A stretch of DNA of 64,000 nucleotides from the NCBI RefSeq assembly GCF_004770895.1, contig NZ_RQHS01000005.1:682001-746000 (forward strand), given 5' to 3'. Source of the stretch: Leptospira dzoumogneensis. Its GTDB lineage: Bacteria; Spirochaetota; Leptospiria; Leptospirales; Leptospiraceae. Positions within the stretch are counted from its first letter, which is position 1. Each line of letters begins with the position of its first letter. A program made the position numbers and the translations under genes. Below the pieces are notes generated by a model. That model was given only the letters and a program-made list of their open reading frames with translations. It was not told the DNA's origin and did no database searches. Positions 10,089 through 19,184 of the stretch are shown piece by piece.

Positions 10089-11486
10089 TTATGAATTTAA
10101 TTCTTCTACGACCCTTTCTAATTTCATTCCTCTAGAGGCTTTTGCTAATAGATAAGAGCCGGGAGGCACTTCTTTGCGGATCGTCTCCACTAAATTTTTG
10201 AGTCCTTCTTCGTCGCCTGGAAAGGAGAAGGATAGAAGTCCCCGACTTGCCTTTTTTTGGAAACTCTTGAGTGCATGAGAAGATTCCGTTCCGAATAGGA
10301 AGAGTCCTTTGCAGTTCTTTAGATCCGCCGCAAAACTTCCGATCTCGGTATGGAACTTTCGGGAATAATTTCCTACTTCTTTCATGTCTCCTAGTACTGC
10401 GTAAAATCCTTCTTCTCCTGCAATTTGAGAACATGCTTCCAGAGAAGATAACATGGATTCTCTATTTGCGTTGTATGTATCGTTTAGGATTTTATAATTT
10501 CCTACTTGGAAATCCAATCGTTTGTCACCGGATCTGAAATTTTTGATCCCGTTCTGTATCCATTCCGTAGGAGTCCCAACTTCTTCCAAAACCGAAATAC
10601 ATAACGCAAGATTTTCCAGTAATTTGATGCCGGGGAGACTCCAATCTAATATAGAATTTAAAAATGAGATCTTAAATCCTTCTCGATTGGTTTCTACGAT
10701 TTCTATTCTTCTTTTAAGCGGAACTGATTTGAATTTAATCCCGTAACGCAGGCATCTTCGTTTTAGAAAATTCTTATATTCTCCCGTTTCAGGGTAGAAC
10801 AATATTCCGCCTTTATACATTCCTTCCAAGACTTCCGCTTTTGCTTTTGCGATCCCTTTATGAGATCCCAATAATTCTATATGTGCCGTTCCTATGGTAG
10901 TGATGATGGAATAATCCGGCCTTGCCATTTTGGTCAGCCTGGAAATTTCTCCTGCATGGTTCATTCCCATCTCGCATACTACATATCTTGTCTTTGGATT
11001 GATATTAAATAATGTGAATGGAACTCCTATCTCATTATTATAGTTTTTTTCAGTGACCAGTAAACCTTCTTCCAATGGTGAAAGACAAGAGGATAAGATC
11101 TCTTTTGTGGTGGTCTTTCCGCTGGAACCTGTGACTGCGATCAGTATCGGATTAAATCTAGATCTATGAAATGTAGCAAGTTTTCCTAACGCGAGTAATG
11201 TGTCCTTTACTTGGATGGATCTTGATCTTTGTTCAGGAGTGAGACTTTCTAAAACTGGATGATCCTTTTCACATAAAAAATAAGAGGCTCCTTTTTCCAA
11301 GGCATCCGATATAAATTCGTGTCCGTCCCTGTTTCCTCTTAAAGGTACGAATAAGGTCCCAGGTTCCACCATTCCGGATGCAGTGCTGATACTTTTGATC
11401 TCTGATTCTTTTTGAAAGGAGAAGTCGGACGGACTTTGTAATACCCTTCTTATTGTTTCCGGATCGTATTGGAATGGTGCTTTCAT
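10089..11486 (-). CDS. murF: MurF, UDP-MurNAc-tripeptide--D-Ala-D-Ala ligase
   Basis: Final cytoplasmic ligase of the UDP-MurNAc-pentapeptide pathway. Domains: N-terminal UDP-binding region with GTLFVPLRGNRDGH (near 43-56), central ATPase domain with P-loop GSSGKTTTK (120-128) and the EMGMNHAGEI segment, and C-terminal domain with NDTYNANRESM. A TTG three codons further upstream would give a slightly longer protein. The ATG at 11486 is preferred, although an AGGAAG sits closer to the TTG, so the exact start is open. It is separate from the murGC pair at the start of the window and lies next to purE. Confidence 0.95.
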   Translation of the reverse strand: MKAPFQYDPETIRRVLQSPSDFSFQKESEIKSISTASGMVEPGTLFVPLRGNRDGHEFISDALEKGASYFLCEKDHPVLESLTPEQRSRSIQVKDTLLALGKLATFHRSRFNPILIAVTGSSGKTTTKEILSSCLSPLEEGLLVTEKNYNNEIGVPFTLFNINPKTRYVVCEMGMNHAGEISRLTKMARPDYSIITTIGTAHIELLGSHKGIAKAKAEVLEGMYKGGILFYPETGEYKNFLKRRCLRYGIKFKSVPLKRRIEIVETNREGFKISFLNSILDWSLPGIKLLENLALCISVLEEVGTPTEWIQNGIKNFRSGDKRLDFQVGNYKILNDTYNANRESMLSSLEACSQIAGEEGFYAVLGDMKEVGNYSRKFHTEIGSFAADLKNCKGLFLFGTESSHALKSFQKKASRGLLSFSFPGDEEGLKNLVETIRKEVPPGSYLLAKASRGMKLERVVEELNS

Positions 11487-11577
11487 CAGACCCAATATCT
11501 TCCTGCCTAAAATACTCGCAGTCTATTTTTAAAAATTCCTCTTGCAGACATCCGGTTCCGGTTTTCAAATATGCGGG

Positions 11578-12627
11578 ATGCGAAAGACCAAGGTTGTTTT
11601 AATCGGTTTAGGAAGGATCGCTTCTTCCTTGGAAAAAGATCCGTATAGATCTAAACCCTGCACTCATTCCGGGGTCCTATTCTCTTCTTGGGGCAAAAAA
11701 AATTTTGAATTTATAGGCGGAGTCGATCCCAATCCGGATAAAAGGGAAAAGTTTCACAAGCAGTGGAAACTTTCCGACCAGTTGACCTTCTCCAGTCCGG
11801 ATCAATTGCCTTCTAAATATAAACCTGATCTTGCGATCATCGCGAGCCCTTCCGAATCTCATTATAGAAATGCGTTAGAGTGGATCGAAAGAGGTGTTAA
11901 AAATTTTCTGATCGAAAAACCGGTTTGTGAAACTTTTGTACAGGCAAAGGACCTGGAAAAAATTTCCCGCAAAAAAGGGATACGGATTTGGATCAATCAT
12001 GAGAGAAGATACCATCCTAAATATGATTGGGCGAAGAAGGTCCTGGACTCTCAAAAATACGGACCGATCCGCACCATTCGAGCATCCGTTTTGACTTCCG
12101 CTCTGGCTCCGGGCAGGGCATTCCAAGGCAGGACCGGTCCTCTATTCCATGATGGAACTCATGCGGTGGATTTGATCTATTGGTTTTTAGGAAAACCGGA
12201 TCGGATCCGTTCTTCTTTGACTAGAAGAAAGGGGATCCCGATAGAGGATAGGGCGCTTGCGTTCTTGGAATATAAATCCGGGCCGACAGTGTTTTTGGAA
12301 GCCGGGGGAATGAGGAAGTATTTCCAATTCGAAATGGATATTATGACTTCCGAGGCCCGTATCCTTCTATCCAACGATGGTATGAGACTTTTCGTTTCCA
12401 AACCTTCTAAGAAGTACAAGGGATTTAATAGTTTGACGGAAGTCTCATTTCCCGAAAAATCATTCCTCGGATCGAACCCTTTCATGAACCTTTATAAAGA
12501 AATACGAAATGTTCTTACGGGGAAGTCGGAAAGAATGACCGGGGATATCGGAGAAAATTTAGGCATCATGGAACTTCTACATAAGATCAAAACCGGCGCC
12601 GAAATCAGAACGGTTTCGGAAATCTAA
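11578..12627 (+). CDS. Gfo/Idh/MocA family NAD(P)-dependent oxidoreductase
   Basis: Predicted sugar or inositol-type dehydrogenase of about 349 residues. The N-terminal Rossmann fold starts at KVVLIGLGRIAS, and the family lysine appears in FLIEKPVCET. The C-terminal alpha/beta domain carries HDGTHAVDLIYWFLG, where the histidine pair is the usual catalytic site. The ATG at 11578 puts the nucleotide-binding strand at residue 4; the TTG at 11542 adds only a short unconserved tail. The gene is divergent from murF, with about 90 bases between them that must hold both promoters. Only four bases separate it from aarF. The substrate is unknown. Confidence 0.85.
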   Translation: MRKTKVVLIGLGRIASSLEKDPYRSKPCTHSGVLFSSWGKKNFEFIGGVDPNPDKREKFHKQWKLSDQLTFSSPDQLPSKYKPDLAIIASPSESHYRNALEWIERGVKNFLIEKPVCETFVQAKDLEKISRKKGIRIWINHERRYHPKYDWAKKVLDSQKYGPIRTIRASVLTSALAPGRAFQGRTGPLFHDGTHAVDLIYWFLGKPDRIRSSLTRRKGIPIEDRALAFLEYKSGPTVFLEAGGMRKYFQFEMDIMTSEARILLSNDGMRLFVSKPSKKYKGFNSLTEVSFPEKSFLGSNPFMNLYKEIRNVLTGKSERMTGDIGENLGIMELLHKIKTGAEIRTVSEI

Positions 12628-12631
12628 TCGT

Positions 12632-14335
12632 ATGCCTGCAAGTTCCCAAACCACAAATTCAAATCAATTGCCTTCCTATTCCGCGAGAGGAAGATATTAT
12701 CGTGGCAGCTTCTTTCTTTGGAAAAAAATATTTAGTCTATTCTGGTATTATAAATTTGTAAGATTATTCCTTTCTTCCAAATCAAGAGAAGAAAGAGAAT
12801 TAGAATTTTATAAATCGCTGGGCTTGGAGTGCAGGGACTTCTTCCTGAAAATGGGAGGAGTATACGTAAAAGTCGGCCAGTATTTTGCATCACTCGCTCA
12901 TCTATTCCCCGAAAGTTTCACGGAAGCCTTACAGGACTTACAGGATAGAGTTCCTCCCCATCCTTTTTCAGAAATTAAGGAAAGATTTAAAAAAGAATTC
13001 GGAAAAGAGATCGCAGAAGTGTTTCCGGATATTTCAGAAGCACCTTTAGCATCCGCTTCGATCGCTCAGGTACATTCGGCTACTTTTAAAGGCGAAAAAG
13101 TAGCGGTTAAAATTTTATATCCGGGAATCGAAGATATTATCGAAAAAGATCTGAAGGCGGTCCGTAAGTTCCTAAAGAGGATCAATCGTTTCCTGGTCAC
13201 ATTCGATTTTAAAATAGTTCATAAGGAAATTGCAAAGTTAGTAGGAAGAGAAACGGATCTTCGTCTAGAGGCTGAGTCCATGGATCGTATGGCCAGATAT
13301 TTTGCAGAAGAGCCCGATTATGTTTTTCCTAAGCTGATCCCTGATTGGAGCGGCAAGAGTGTTTTGACCGCTCAGTTTATAGAAGGGAAACGTATCACTC
13401 AAGCAGGCACATTAAAAAAAGGACAAGCAAAGTCCAGACCCGTAGATCTTTTGATCCGAGCTTATATTCTTATGATATTCGAATATAGGTTTTATCATGC
13501 GGATCCTCATCCGGGAAATATGATCTATACTCCCGATGAAAAACTTTGTTTTATAGATTTCGGAGCGGTAGGAGAGATCCCTCCCAGCCAGGCTATCGCT
13601 CTTAGAAAGATCATACTTTGCGCAATGACAAAGGATTATCCTGCACTTGTCGAGGCTTTAGACGAGTTAGGACTTGTTTCTAAAAAGGCTGATAGAGAGA
13701 AGTTGGAAGAAGTGGTCCGTTATTCCATGGAAAAACTTTCCAAGTTCTTATCCGATACGGATTCATTTAAGAATATAAAGTTCGAACAGATCCATACACC
13801 CGAAGATCTGAAATTTTTAAAAGAGATCAATTCAAGTCTTCGCGGACTTCTACGAATGATCCAATTGCCTACCTCTCTTGTTCCATTGGAAAGAGTTCTT
13901 GGTCTTCTTGTCGGAATTACCGCAAACCTGGATCCTTATCGTACTGTTTTGGATTATGGTGAAAAACCTTTCAAAAGTTTGGTCTTCCAAGGAGAGAACC
14001 AATGGCAGAAGGTTCTGGTCCAGGAAGGTGGCATCTGGGGCCAGGCTGTTTCTTTGCCTGGAGAATTATTACAGGCTGTTAAAAATTTAAACCGAGGCAA
14101 GCAGTCCTATAAACTTCCGGATCTGGAACAACATACTAAGAAGATGTATTCTTTAGGTCATCAGATCATCTCTTCTGCATTTGTAATTTTCGGTATCCAT
14201 TATGGAACGGATAGAATGGACAAGGGGATCGAAACACAAGCAATGGTGGCTTACGGAGTATCCGTTTTCTTCGGAATCCTCCTTGCTCTATCCGTTATCA
14301 AAAATAAATTCAGCTCTAAAAGGAATCGTCAGTGA
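12632..14335 (+). CDS. AarF/UbiB/ABC1 atypical kinase family protein
   Basis: Membrane-associated protein-kinase-like ATPase of 567 residues. In other bacteria this family supports ubiquinone synthesis or lipid handling. Conserved features: the family KxGQ motif seen as KVGQYFASL (near 85-93), [10 protein letters not shown] with the kinase-lid alanine/glutamine region, the VAVKILYPG lysine strand, the HADPHPGNM catalytic loop and the [10 protein letters not shown] metal-binding DFG. Two hydrophobic segments near the C-terminus predict a hairpin anchor. Its stop overlaps the lspA GTG start (GTGA), so it is coupled to lspA. Confidence 0.88.
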   Translation: MPASSQTTNSNQLPSYSARGRYYRGSFFLWKKIFSLFWYYKFVRLFLSSKSREERELEFYKSLGLECRDFFLKMGGVYVKVGQYFASLAHLFPESFTEALQDLQDRVPPHPFSEIKERFKKEFGKEIAEVFPDISEAPLASASIAQVHSATFKGEKVAVKILYPGIEDIIEKDLKAVRKFLKRINRFLVTFDFKIVHKEIAKLVGRETDLRLEAESMDRMARYFAEEPDYVFPKLIPDWSGKSVLTAQFIEGKRITQAGTLKKGQAKSRPVDLLIRAYILMIFEYRFYHADPHPGNMIYTPDEKLCFIDFGAVGEIPPSQAIALRKIILCAMTKDYPALVEALDELGLVSKKADREKLEEVVRYSMEKLSKFLSDTDSFKNIKFEQIHTPEDLKFLKEINSSLRGLLRMIQLPTSLVPLERVLGLLVGITANLDPYRTVLDYGEKPFKSLVFQGENQWQKVLVQEGGIWGQAVSLPGELLQAVKNLNRGKQSYKLPDLEQHTKKMYSLGHQIISSAFVIFGIHYGTDRMDKGIETQAMVAYGVSVFFGILLALSVIKNKFSSKRNRQ

Positions 14336-14889
14336 AATATTTCGAAAAGAAATTCTTAGAGGTATACCCGCCTATCTTCATCATCAGTGTAATTGTTGGA
14401 ACAGTTATAGATCTGGTTACCAAATACATCGCTATACTATATCTAAGACCTCATAACCCGATCGAACTGCTTGGGGATTTTTTCCGTTTAACCCTGACAT
14501 TCAATACAGGTTTTGTGATGGGTCTCTTCCAAGGATTTCCAAGAACCTCTTTGGCTCTGACTGCAGTCGCGATCTTAGTGCTCATCGCATATCGTTGGAA
14601 AAATTCAGACCTAGGACATCCTGCGGGTTGGGCTCTTGTAATGTCCGGAGCATTCGGGAATTTTATAGATAAGTTTTTTGTGAAAATTATAGGGATCGGA
14701 GCTGAGTTCGGATTCGTAGAAAATCGTTACGAAGGAAGATTTATCGGAGTTGTGGACTTCTTAGACTTCGATTGGCCGAACTGGCTTTTGATCGATAGAT
14801 GGCCTGCATTCAACTTCGCAGACTCCTGCGTTAGCGTAGGATTGGTGATCCTGATCCTTACCATGAAAATCGAAGAGGATAAGAAGTAG
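14332..14889 (+). CDS. lspA: LspA, lipoprotein signal peptidase II
   Basis: Aspartic membrane protease that removes the signal peptide from diacylated prolipoproteins, important here because spirochaetes make many lipoproteins. At 185 residues it is slightly long for the family. Four membrane segments are visible. The catalytic aspartates are Asp113 in GNFIDKF and Asp164 in FNFADS. The usual N-x-G-x-x-x-G/F block appears as [10 protein letters not shown]. It starts with GTG overlapping the aarF stop. An insertion between the third and fourth helices, around residues 115-145, makes the periplasmic loop longer than in E. coli. Confidence 0.92.
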   Translation: MKYFEKKFLEVYPPIFIISVIVGTVIDLVTKYIAILYLRPHNPIELLGDFFRLTLTFNTGFVMGLFQGFPRTSLALTAVAILVLIAYRWKNSDLGHPAGWALVMSGAFGNFIDKFFVKIIGIGAEFGFVENRYEGRFIGVVDFLDFDWPNWLLIDRWPAFNFADSCVSVGLVILILTMKIEEDKK

Positions 14890-14891
14890 TT

Positions 14892-15419
14892 TTGAATTTC
14901 CTACAACTCCCCATATGGAAAAAGATCATAAAGAAAAAAGGGACTTCCAACCCGGAGATCATACGTTTCCTCCGAGAAACCTCCGTATTCGGAAAGTTAA
15001 AAAGAAGGACCTTACACGAGATCGCAAGATTAGTTCACGTTAGACAGTATTCCGAGGGAGAGGAAATTTTCAGACAGGGAGAAGCCGGAGCCGGATTTTA
15101 CATGATCTTCGACGGAAAGGTCGCTATCCGTTCCGTTAGGGACGGGATAGAATTGGATCTGGCTCATTTAGACCAGCATTCATTCTTCGGAGAACTTTCC
15201 TTATTCTCAGAGGAGAGAAGGACGGCAACTGCAATCGCTCAGGAGCCTTCTACATTGCTCGGGTTTTTCCAACCAGACCTGAAAGAAATTATAGAGACGA
15301 AACCTAAGATTGGGATCGAGATACTTTTAAGTCTCACCGGAGTTGTAGTAGAAAGACTCCAGAAAACCAACCAGCTATTGGAAAAAGCATATTATAAGGG
15401 CAAACAAAAAAATGCCTGA
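14892..15419 (+). CDS. stand-alone cyclic-nucleotide-binding domain protein
   Basis: Protein of 175 residues made almost entirely of one cNMP-binding domain (about 30-150). The phosphate-binding cassette reads FFGELSLFSEERRTATA, keeping the glutamate and the arginine. The barrel starts at REYSEGEEIFRQGE-like sequence, and YMIFDGKVAI is the conserved central strand. There is no helix-turn-helix, kinase or channel domain, so any signal must pass to a partner protein. The start is TTG at 14892, two bases after the lspA stop. It overlaps the next gene by eight bases. It could bind cAMP or cGMP, or be a structural derivative that binds nothing. Confidence 0.8.
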   Translation: MNFLQLPIWKKIIKKKGTSNPEIIRFLRETSVFGKLKRRTLHEIARLVHVRQYSEGEEIFRQGEAGAGFYMIFDGKVAIRSVRDGIELDLAHLDQHSFFGELSLFSEERRTATAIAQEPSTLLGFFQPDLKEIIETKPKIGIEILLSLTGVVVERLQKTNQLLEKAYYKGKQKNA

Positions 15420-16506
15420 TACGAAACCGCTTTCTACATACGTAATCCGATTTATATTTTTCTTTTTGGTCGGAGCGGCCATCTTATTTTTCGTGATCGG
15501 TCTGCAGCTTCTTGTAGTTCCGATCGCACTTTCCTTAATTTTGTTCTATATATTTAATGGAAGTATAAACTATTTTGAAACGCTGGGAGTGCCCAGGATC
15601 CTTTCAGTTGCGATCCTTATATTTTTGCTTTGTCTTCCTATATATCTGATCGCGACAGAAGTTGCACCTCCTATCGTTTCCACTTTGCAGCCTATCATGA
15701 AGAACTGGAAACAGGATATAGATGATGCAAAGTTTAAGTATTTGGTAGTCGGTTTCCAACTTAGATTCAACGATTATCCTGCGAGCTGGGAAGACACGAT
15801 CCGCCCTGATGAATTGGTAAAACAGGCGGCTGAATTGATCCACGCTCAAGTAAGCGGTATAGTTTCCGTAATTCCTACATTGATCGGATATTTGGTGGTC
15901 ACACCATTATTTGCATTCTTGTTTTTGTTAAACGGGAACGGAGTGTATAAGAATATAATCAGTCTTGTACCTAATCGTTATTTTGAAATGACCATAATGG
16001 TAGCTGCAAAGATCAACGAACAGATCACCAATTATTTGAGAAGTTTGGTAATCCAAAGTGCGATCATTACCGGGATATCCATGATCGGTTTTTATGTGAT
16101 CGGCTTAAAGTTCTTTTATATCTTTGCCTTATTTGCCGGGATTGCAAACTCAATTCCATATTTAGGACCTATTATCGGGATGGTCCCTCCATTATTCATG
16201 ACCTTGACCCAGGGGGCGGGAATTTTTAATCCGAATGGAATCAATGAAGGAATGGGAATGTATGAACTGATGGTTGCGATCTTGGTTGTAGTGCTGATCG
16301 CACAAGCAGTAGATAACTTCTTCGTTCAACCCGTTATCATTTCGGACGCAGTTTCTTTACATCCGATCATTGTTGTAGGCGCTGTTACCGTTGGAGGAAG
16401 TTTGCTCGGGATAGCAGGGATGCTTGTGGCGGTTCCGCTTGCTGCGATCCTGAAAGTGACGATCGCTTCTCTTTATAGATCCATGAAAGACCATAAGCTG
16501 CTTTGA
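15412..16506 (+). CDS. AI-2E/PerM family transporter
   Basis: Polytopic membrane protein of 364 residues from the AI-2E transporter (PerM/TqsA) family. These proteins export small molecules or exchange ions, and the substrate is rarely known. Hydrophobic segments appear at about 10-75, 145-175 and 205-355. The conserved family stretch IANSIPYLGPIIGMVPP lies near residues 240-257, and VQPVIISDAVSLHPIIV is near 305-322. The coding sequence ends inside a strong hairpin. The gene is the last of a five-gene plus-strand run starting at 11578. Confidence 0.85.
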   Translation: MPDTKPLSTYVIRFIFFFLVGAAILFFVIGLQLLVVPIALSLILFYIFNGSINYFETLGVPRILSVAILIFLLCLPIYLIATEVAPPIVSTLQPIMKNWKQDIDDAKFKYLVVGFQLRFNDYPASWEDTIRPDELVKQAAELIHAQVSGIVSVIPTLIGYLVVTPLFAFLFLLNGNGVYKNIISLVPNRYFEMTIMVAAKINEQITNYLRSLVIQSAIITGISMIGFYVIGLKFFYIFALFAGIANSIPYLGPIIGMVPPLFMTLTQGAGIFNPNGINEGMGMYELMVAILVVVLIAQAVDNFFVQPVIISDAVSLHPIIVVGAVTVGGSLLGIAGMLVAVPLAAILKVTIASLYRSMKDHKLL

Positions 16507-16526
16507 ACAAAGCAGCCTGGTGTTTT
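16497..16526 (+). terminator. intrinsic terminator overlapping the PerM-type gene stop
   Basis: An inverted repeat GCTGCTTT-GAAC-AAAGCAGC occupies 16497-16516, a perfect 8-bp stem with a 4-base loop, followed by TGTTTTCTTCTT. The stop codon TGA of the transporter gene lies in the hairpin. It separates plus-strand transcription from the convergent symporter gene. Confidence 0.65.
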
Positions 16527-16533
16527 CTTCTTA

Positions 16534-18072
16534 TTACTCCGCTCCAATTCCTAAATAAACCCTGACTTTTTCGGATTCAAATTTAGCAGTAGCGTTTTCA
16601 TCCGGAAACAGTTTAGAAAAAATGAATGCGGAAGCAAACGCTAAACTCATGGAAACGATCGCAGGATTTTTGAGCGGGAAGATTGCCTGATCGAATTTAA
16701 AAACATCCACCCAAACGGTGGGGCTGAATATTATAAACAATGTAGCCGATACCGAGCCGATCAGAATAGAAAATACTCCGCCTACAGTGCTGAAATTTTT
16801 CCAGACAATGGATAAGAATAATGCGGGGAAATTCCCACTGGCTGCAATCGCGAATGCCAGTCCCACCATAAATGCAACGTTCTGGTCTTTGAATAGGATC
16901 CCAAGAAGAATGCTGACTATGCTGAATACAACAGTCGCCTTTTTTGCAACGGAAACTTGTTCGTTTTCGGTCGCTTTGCCTTCCGTGAATACATTGAAGT
17001 AAAGATCATGAGAAATGGTAGAAGCGGCCGCTAATGTCAAGCCGGCAACCACTGCCAAGATCGTGGCAAACGCTACCGCTGCGATAAATCCTAAGAAAGG
17101 TGTTCCTCCGAGTAACTCCGCTAAAAGCGCGGCGGCCATATTCCCGCCCTTATCTATTCCTGCGATCTGTTCTCTGCCGATCAGGACCGCAGAAGCAAAA
17201 CCTACGATAGGAATGATAATATAAAAGTAACCTATGAATGTAGTTGCATAAGCCACCGATTTTCTGGCTTCCTTTGCATCGGGCACAGTATAAAATCTCA
17301 TTAGAATATGAGGTAAACCTAATAAACCGAACATTAAAGCAAGTCCCAATGAAATGGAATCGATCGGACTGGAGGCGAATCCTCCAGGTTCCAAAGCAGT
17401 CCTTCCGAATTTTGTCTCTACTGCGGAAAATAAATTCTCCAAGTTAAAGCCGAACTGTGCCAGAGACAAAATTACGAGTAGGGTAACTCCGAAAAGAAGA
17501 AGGCAGGCTTTGATGATCTGGACCCAAGTAGTCGCGATCATTCCTCCGAACAAAACATACAGAAGCATGACTCCGCCCACGATCACAACTGCCAACTCAT
17601 AAGGAAGACCGAACATTAAGTTGATCAATTTTCCGGAGCCTACGATCTGAGCGATAGAGTAGGTGATCGTGACTAAAATCCCACCGATAGAAGCAACGAT
17701 CCGGATGGGTTTTTGTTTTAAACGAAAAGCCAATACGTCCGCAAAAGTATATTTTCCTAAATTACGCAAAGGTTCCGCTAAAAGGAACATGAGTGCAGGC
17801 CAACCCACGAGCCAGCCGACTGCATAGATGATCCCATCATAACCTTTTAAGGCAACCATACCTGAAATTCCCAAAAAGGAAGCCGCAGACATGAAATCTC
17901 CGGAAAGAGCTAAACCGTTTTGAAACCCAGTAATGGATCTGCCTGCCGCGTAAAACTCGCTGGAAGTTTTGGTCTTTTTAGCGGCCCAATAAGTAATCCC
18001 TAATGTAAGAATTACGAATATTACAAAAAAAAGAACGGAGATGAAGTTCGGCTGGCCTAAGGAGGATCCCAT
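16534..18072 (-). CDS. ActP-like sodium:solute symporter (acetate permease type)
   Basis: Thirteen-helix SSS family transporter of 512 residues, likely Na+-coupled uptake of acetate or a similar short monocarboxylate. The N-terminal part has YAAGRSITGFQNGLALSGDF, the family signature, near residues 40-60. The central RFYTVPDAKEARKS segment is typical of the ActP branch. The ATG shares one base with the stop of the upstream DUF485 gene (TAATG). The DUF485-symporter pairing is the arrangement of yjcH-actP in enterobacteria, which supports the acetate assignment. A related monocarboxylate is possible. Confidence 0.85.
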   Translation of the reverse strand: MGSSLGQPNFISVLFFVIFVILTLGITYWAAKKTKTSSEFYAAGRSITGFQNGLALSGDFMSAASFLGISGMVALKGYDGIIYAVGWLVGWPALMFLLAEPLRNLGKYTFADVLAFRLKQKPIRIVASIGGILVTITYSIAQIVGSGKLINLMFGLPYELAVVIVGGVMLLYVLFGGMIATTWVQIIKACLLLFGVTLLVILSLAQFGFNLENLFSAVETKFGRTALEPGGFASSPIDSISLGLALMFGLLGLPHILMRFYTVPDAKEARKSVAYATTFIGYFYIIIPIVGFASAVLIGREQIAGIDKGGNMAAALLAELLGGTPFLGFIAAVAFATILAVVAGLTLAAASTISHDLYFNVFTEGKATENEQVSVAKKATVVFSIVSILLGILFKDQNVAFMVGLAFAIAASGNFPALFLSIVWKNFSTVGGVFSILIGSVSATLFIIFSPTVWVDVFKFDQAIFPLKNPAIVSMSLAFASAFIFSKLFPDENATAKFESEKVRVYLGIGAE

Positions 18073-18380
18073 TATTTAGTCTCCGATTCTAATTTAGATT
18101 TTAATACTTCTACTTCTTGGTCGTAATATCGGTTTGCCCAAAAAACATACAAGAATGTGAGTAACCAAGAGAATAAGATCACGGATGCACCCGCGTACAA
18201 ACCGTAGTTACCGGTTCCTAGTTTTTCAGTGACCCATTCCTTTTTTAAGGCGATGATAAGTATAAATCCGTAATAGTTCAGGAATAGGAAAAACAATAAA
18301 ACGAAACTAACTGTCCATCTGGTTCGAACTAATTTTTTAAACTCGATGGATTCGATCAATTGATGAGCTTTTATCTTCAT
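18072..18380 (-). CDS. DUF485 family membrane protein (YjcH-like)
   Basis: Small protein with two transmembrane helices (about residues 24-48 and 62-86), matching DUF485. The start is taken at the ATG ending at 18380, which gives MKIKAHQLIESIEFKKLV, the usual N-terminus of this family. An upstream in-frame start at 18431 would add 17 unconserved residues. It precedes the symporter gene with a one-base overlap and is probably a small partner subunit of the acetate-type symporter. Confidence 0.83.
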   Translation of the reverse strand: MKIKAHQLIESIEFKKLVRTRWTVSFVLLFFLFLNYYGFILIIALKKEWVTEKLGTGNYGLYAGASVILFSWLLTFLYVFWANRYYDQEVEVLKSKLESETK

Positions 18381-18446
18381 ATGAAGTCCTCGGAACGGCG
18401 GAGAGAATAGTATTATATCTCCGGTTGGCAAGGATAAAAAGCTTTC

Positions 18447-19163
18447 TTAAAATAAACCGTTGATCCCGTTTATGTTAACGGTTTTGATGATCTCTTTTTC
18501 TTGTTCTGTCTCTGCCACTTTCCAAGTAACTCCCGTTGGAGTGGAAAGCAGACTTCTTCCTATCCTCTTTTTACCGAAAGGGATGCCATAACCGGAGCTT
18601 CGAACTAAGAACATTCCATATTGAGAGGAAAGATCGGCGTAATTTTTGAGATCTTGGGAATAGTTAATACCGTTATCCGAAACGGAATCTAAATGGAATG
18701 CCAAATTGATCCTGTCAGATTTTAATTTTTCCAGCTTAGACTTGTCTTGGATCTCTTTTCCCGCAAAGATACCGAAACGAAACCCGCCTAAGATCAGAGA
18801 GTCTTCTCCAGAGCCTGGGATTGCAGGAGAATCTTCGGAAGATAATCCTTTTACGTCGTACCAATCTACTAGTACTATATTTTGCACGATAGGAATGGAG
18901 AATCTTAATTTACCCTCGTCGTCTCTGCGGAACATTCCTCCACCGAAGATCGCACCTTTATAAACTTCCGAGATCGCGAAGATCTCATCTAAAAAAGTTT
19001 TAGCGCGAGAGGCCAATGATTCAGGAGAACCATTTCCTCCTCCCGGAAAATATAGCGGTAGAATAAGGAAATCCGATTTTTCCTTAGAAAGTTTGGTTCT
19101 TTGTTCGGGAGAAACCGGCTGGGATAGATCCTTTTGGAAAAGGGTAATTTTTACTGAGGTCAC
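18447..19163 (-). CDS. degenerate carbon-nitrogen hydrolase (nitrilase-like) protein
   Basis: Protein of 238 residues with the strand order of the nitrilase superfamily: DFLILPLYFPGGG in place of the LPE strand, GAIFGGGMFRRDD in the middle, and GGFRFGIFAGKEI where the nucleophile elbow should be. The catalytic Glu is not present after LILP. The catalytic Cys position is occupied by Ala (about residue 134). Lys105 may correspond to the catalytic lysine. It is therefore probably not an active amidase. It starts with GTG, with AGG six bases upstream. It follows the 608-residue protein by 21 bases and may be co-transcribed with it. The fold assignment is by eye. Confidence 0.5.
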   Translation of the reverse strand: MTSVKITLFQKDLSQPVSPEQRTKLSKEKSDFLILPLYFPGGGNGSPESLASRAKTFLDEIFAISEVYKGAIFGGGMFRRDDEGKLRFSIPIVQNIVLVDWYDVKGLSSEDSPAIPGSGEDSLILGGFRFGIFAGKEIQDKSKLEKLKSDRINLAFHLDSVSDNGINYSQDLKNYADLSSQYGMFLVRSSGYGIPFGKKRIGRSLLSTPTGVTWKVAETEQEKEIIKTVNINGINGLF

Positions 19164-19184
19164 TCTTTACCTGCGACTTTGAAT

